From: RUG13409 sp045616985
Lineage (GTDB): Bacteria > Bacillota > Clostridia > Peptostreptococcales > Anaerovoracaceae
Assembly: GCA_045616985.1 (NCBI GenBank)
Contig: JAZLHU010000035.1
Coordinates: 1-14,336 of the forward strand
DNA: 14,336 nucleotides
Direction of reading: 5' to 3'
Positions within the stretch are counted from its first letter, which is position 1. Each line of letters starts with the position of its first letter. Shown one piece after another: positions 13,400-14,336 of the stretch. Below the pieces are notes generated by a model, which saw only the letters and a list, made by a program, of their open reading frames with translations, searched no databases and was not told the origin of the DNA. Made by a program: the position numbers and the translations under genes.

Positions 13400-14188
13400 T
13401 TATTCTCTTATGCCATAGAAGCGACAGGCATTCCGGCAGCTTGCATCGGCAGCATCCTCGTAGCTTATGCCTTTTATTTCCGCCAGCTTTCTTGCGGTGT
13501 ATTCCACATAGAACGGTTTATTTGTCTGACCCCGTTTCGGCACGGGTGCCATATACGGGGCATCGGTTTCTATCAAAAGCTTTTCAAGCGGGATTTCTGC
13601 CGCCACCTCTGCGCTGTGCCTTGCATTCTTAAATGTAAGCGGCCCTGCAAGACTTATCACAGCTCCGAGCTTTACATATTCTTTTGCAAGCTGACAAGAG
13701 CCCGAATAACAATGCAGCAGCACCGGGGTTTTACCAAGCGCGTGCTTTTTTAATATGTCGAAGGTTTCGCCGTCGGCATCGCGCGAGTGAATGCACACAG
13801 GCGCATTAAGCTTTACGGCTTCTTCAAGCTGACGGATAAACCAATATCTTTGAATTTCCGGATCCGGATAATGCTGCGGGTCGTGATAATCAAGACCTAT
13901 CTCTCCGATGGCGGCTATCTTTTCGTTTTCCTTGTACATTGACAGGATCTCTGCAAGGAGCTCTTCGGTCAGCAGCCCCACATCCTGAGGATAATAACCG
14001 ACAGCGCCATAGCAGAAATCATATTTTCTTGTATCCTCCAATACCTTTTGAGAAGTTTCAAGATCCGTTCCGATGTCTGTAAGAAATCTTATTTCGGAAT
14101 CTTTGATTTGCGAGATAAGTTCTTCCCTGAAGCCATCGTAATGAGAATCGTAAATATGGCAATGCGAATCAAAAAGTCGTTTCATCAT
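13400..14188 (-). CDS. tatD: TatD-family metal-dependent hydrolase
   Basis: A 262-residue TIM-barrel hydrolase of the TatD DNase family. Metal ligands are all visible: H9 and H11 (DSHCHI), E96 (GEIGLDYH), H134 (CIHSRD), H159 (LHCYSG) and D209 (ETDAPYMAP). The segment usually written G-I-H-P-H is GYYPQ here (64-68), so two His positions are changed; they are not the main metal ligands. Members show 3'-5' exonuclease or DNase activity; the physiological role is unsettled. Starts at ATG 14186-14188 or the adjacent ATG; an in-frame TAG immediately upstream rules out longer forms. No clear ribosome binding site is seen. It is the first gene of the tatD-alr-tilS-MATE operon. Confidence 0.94.
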   Translation of the reverse strand: MMKRLFDSHCHIYDSHYDGFREELISQIKDSEIRFLTDIGTDLETSQKVLEDTRKYDFCYGAVGYYPQDVGLLTEELLAEILSMYKENEKIAAIGEIGLDYHDPQHYPDPEIQRYWFIRQLEEAVKLNAPVCIHSRDADGETFDILKKHALGKTPVLLHCYSGSCQLAKEYVKLGAVISLAGPLTFKNARHSAEVAAEIPLEKLLIETDAPYMAPVPKRGQTNKPFYVEYTARKLAEIKGISYEDAADASCRNACRFYGIRE

Positions 14189-14204
14189 CTATTTATCACG
14201 TATA

Positions 14205-14237
14205 ATCCAGTTAACCTCTTTTAAGAGGTTTCTGGAT
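14205..14237. promoter_or_regulatory. Palindrome upstream of tatD
   Basis: AACCTCTT (14213-14220) and AAGAGGTT (14223-14230) form a near-perfect 18-bp palindrome, extended by ATCCAG (14205-14210) with CTGGAT (14232-14237). A short T run follows on the plus strand only. For the minus-strand tatD operon it lies 17-49 nt before the start codon, so it may be an operator or leader hairpin. On the plus strand it could stop antisense transcripts. A second small inverted repeat (CCGGAA/TTCCGG) lies just beyond, near 14249-14264. Confidence 0.5.
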
Positions 14238-14336
14238 TTTTCCCTTCTCCGGAAAATCATTCCGGGATTATTTAAAATCCTATATAATCTTTATCGAAGC
14301 ACTGTGGATTTGTATCTATTTAATTACAGCTATGAC

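Overview
The gene content (methionyl-tRNA synthetase, D-Ala-D-Ala ligase, alanine racemase, TilS, TatD, a YwiB/DUF1934 protein, Mrp-type P-loop protein, MATE and EamA transporters), AGGAG-type ribosome binding sites, TTG starts and mid-GC composition suggest a chromosomal segment of a clostridial Firmicute. The genus is not resolvable from this sequence.

Region 1 to about 2,330 is an accessory, mostly non-coding island. It is built from several families of inverted-repeat elements: a 206-bp fold-back element (A, two full and several partial copies), a roughly 170-bp structured element (B), and three arrays of paired 8-bp inverted boxes with one geometry but two different box sequences. The only credible gene there is a small ArsR-type regulator (1641-1958, minus). 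A second B element lies far away, at 12108-12277, between alr and tilS.

Region 2,332-8,566 is a compact minus-strand housekeeping operon read right to left: EamA transporter, metG, D-2-hydroxyacid dehydrogenase, ddl, DUF1934 protein, mrp. Junctions are short or overlapping, and a strong extended -10 promoter lies immediately before the EamA start codon. A lone plus-strand bactofilin gene (8669-9082) is divergent from it and has its own promoter. A hairpin terminator separates it from the convergent six-helix membrane protein gene (9166-9804, minus), which has its own promoter.

Region 9,857-14,188 is a second minus-strand operon: tatD, alr, tilS, MATE transporter. alr and ddl together supply D-alanine and D-Ala-D-Ala for peptidoglycan. 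tilS and metG act in translation.

The part most likely to be undescribed is the inverted-repeat system. The two B elements keep a shared core, with two compensatory base-pair changes in one stem, but close it with unrelated, self-complementary outer stems. The three box arrays keep 12-13 / 52-54 bp unit spacing while using different box sequences. Both patterns suggest selection for structure or geometry rather than sequence.
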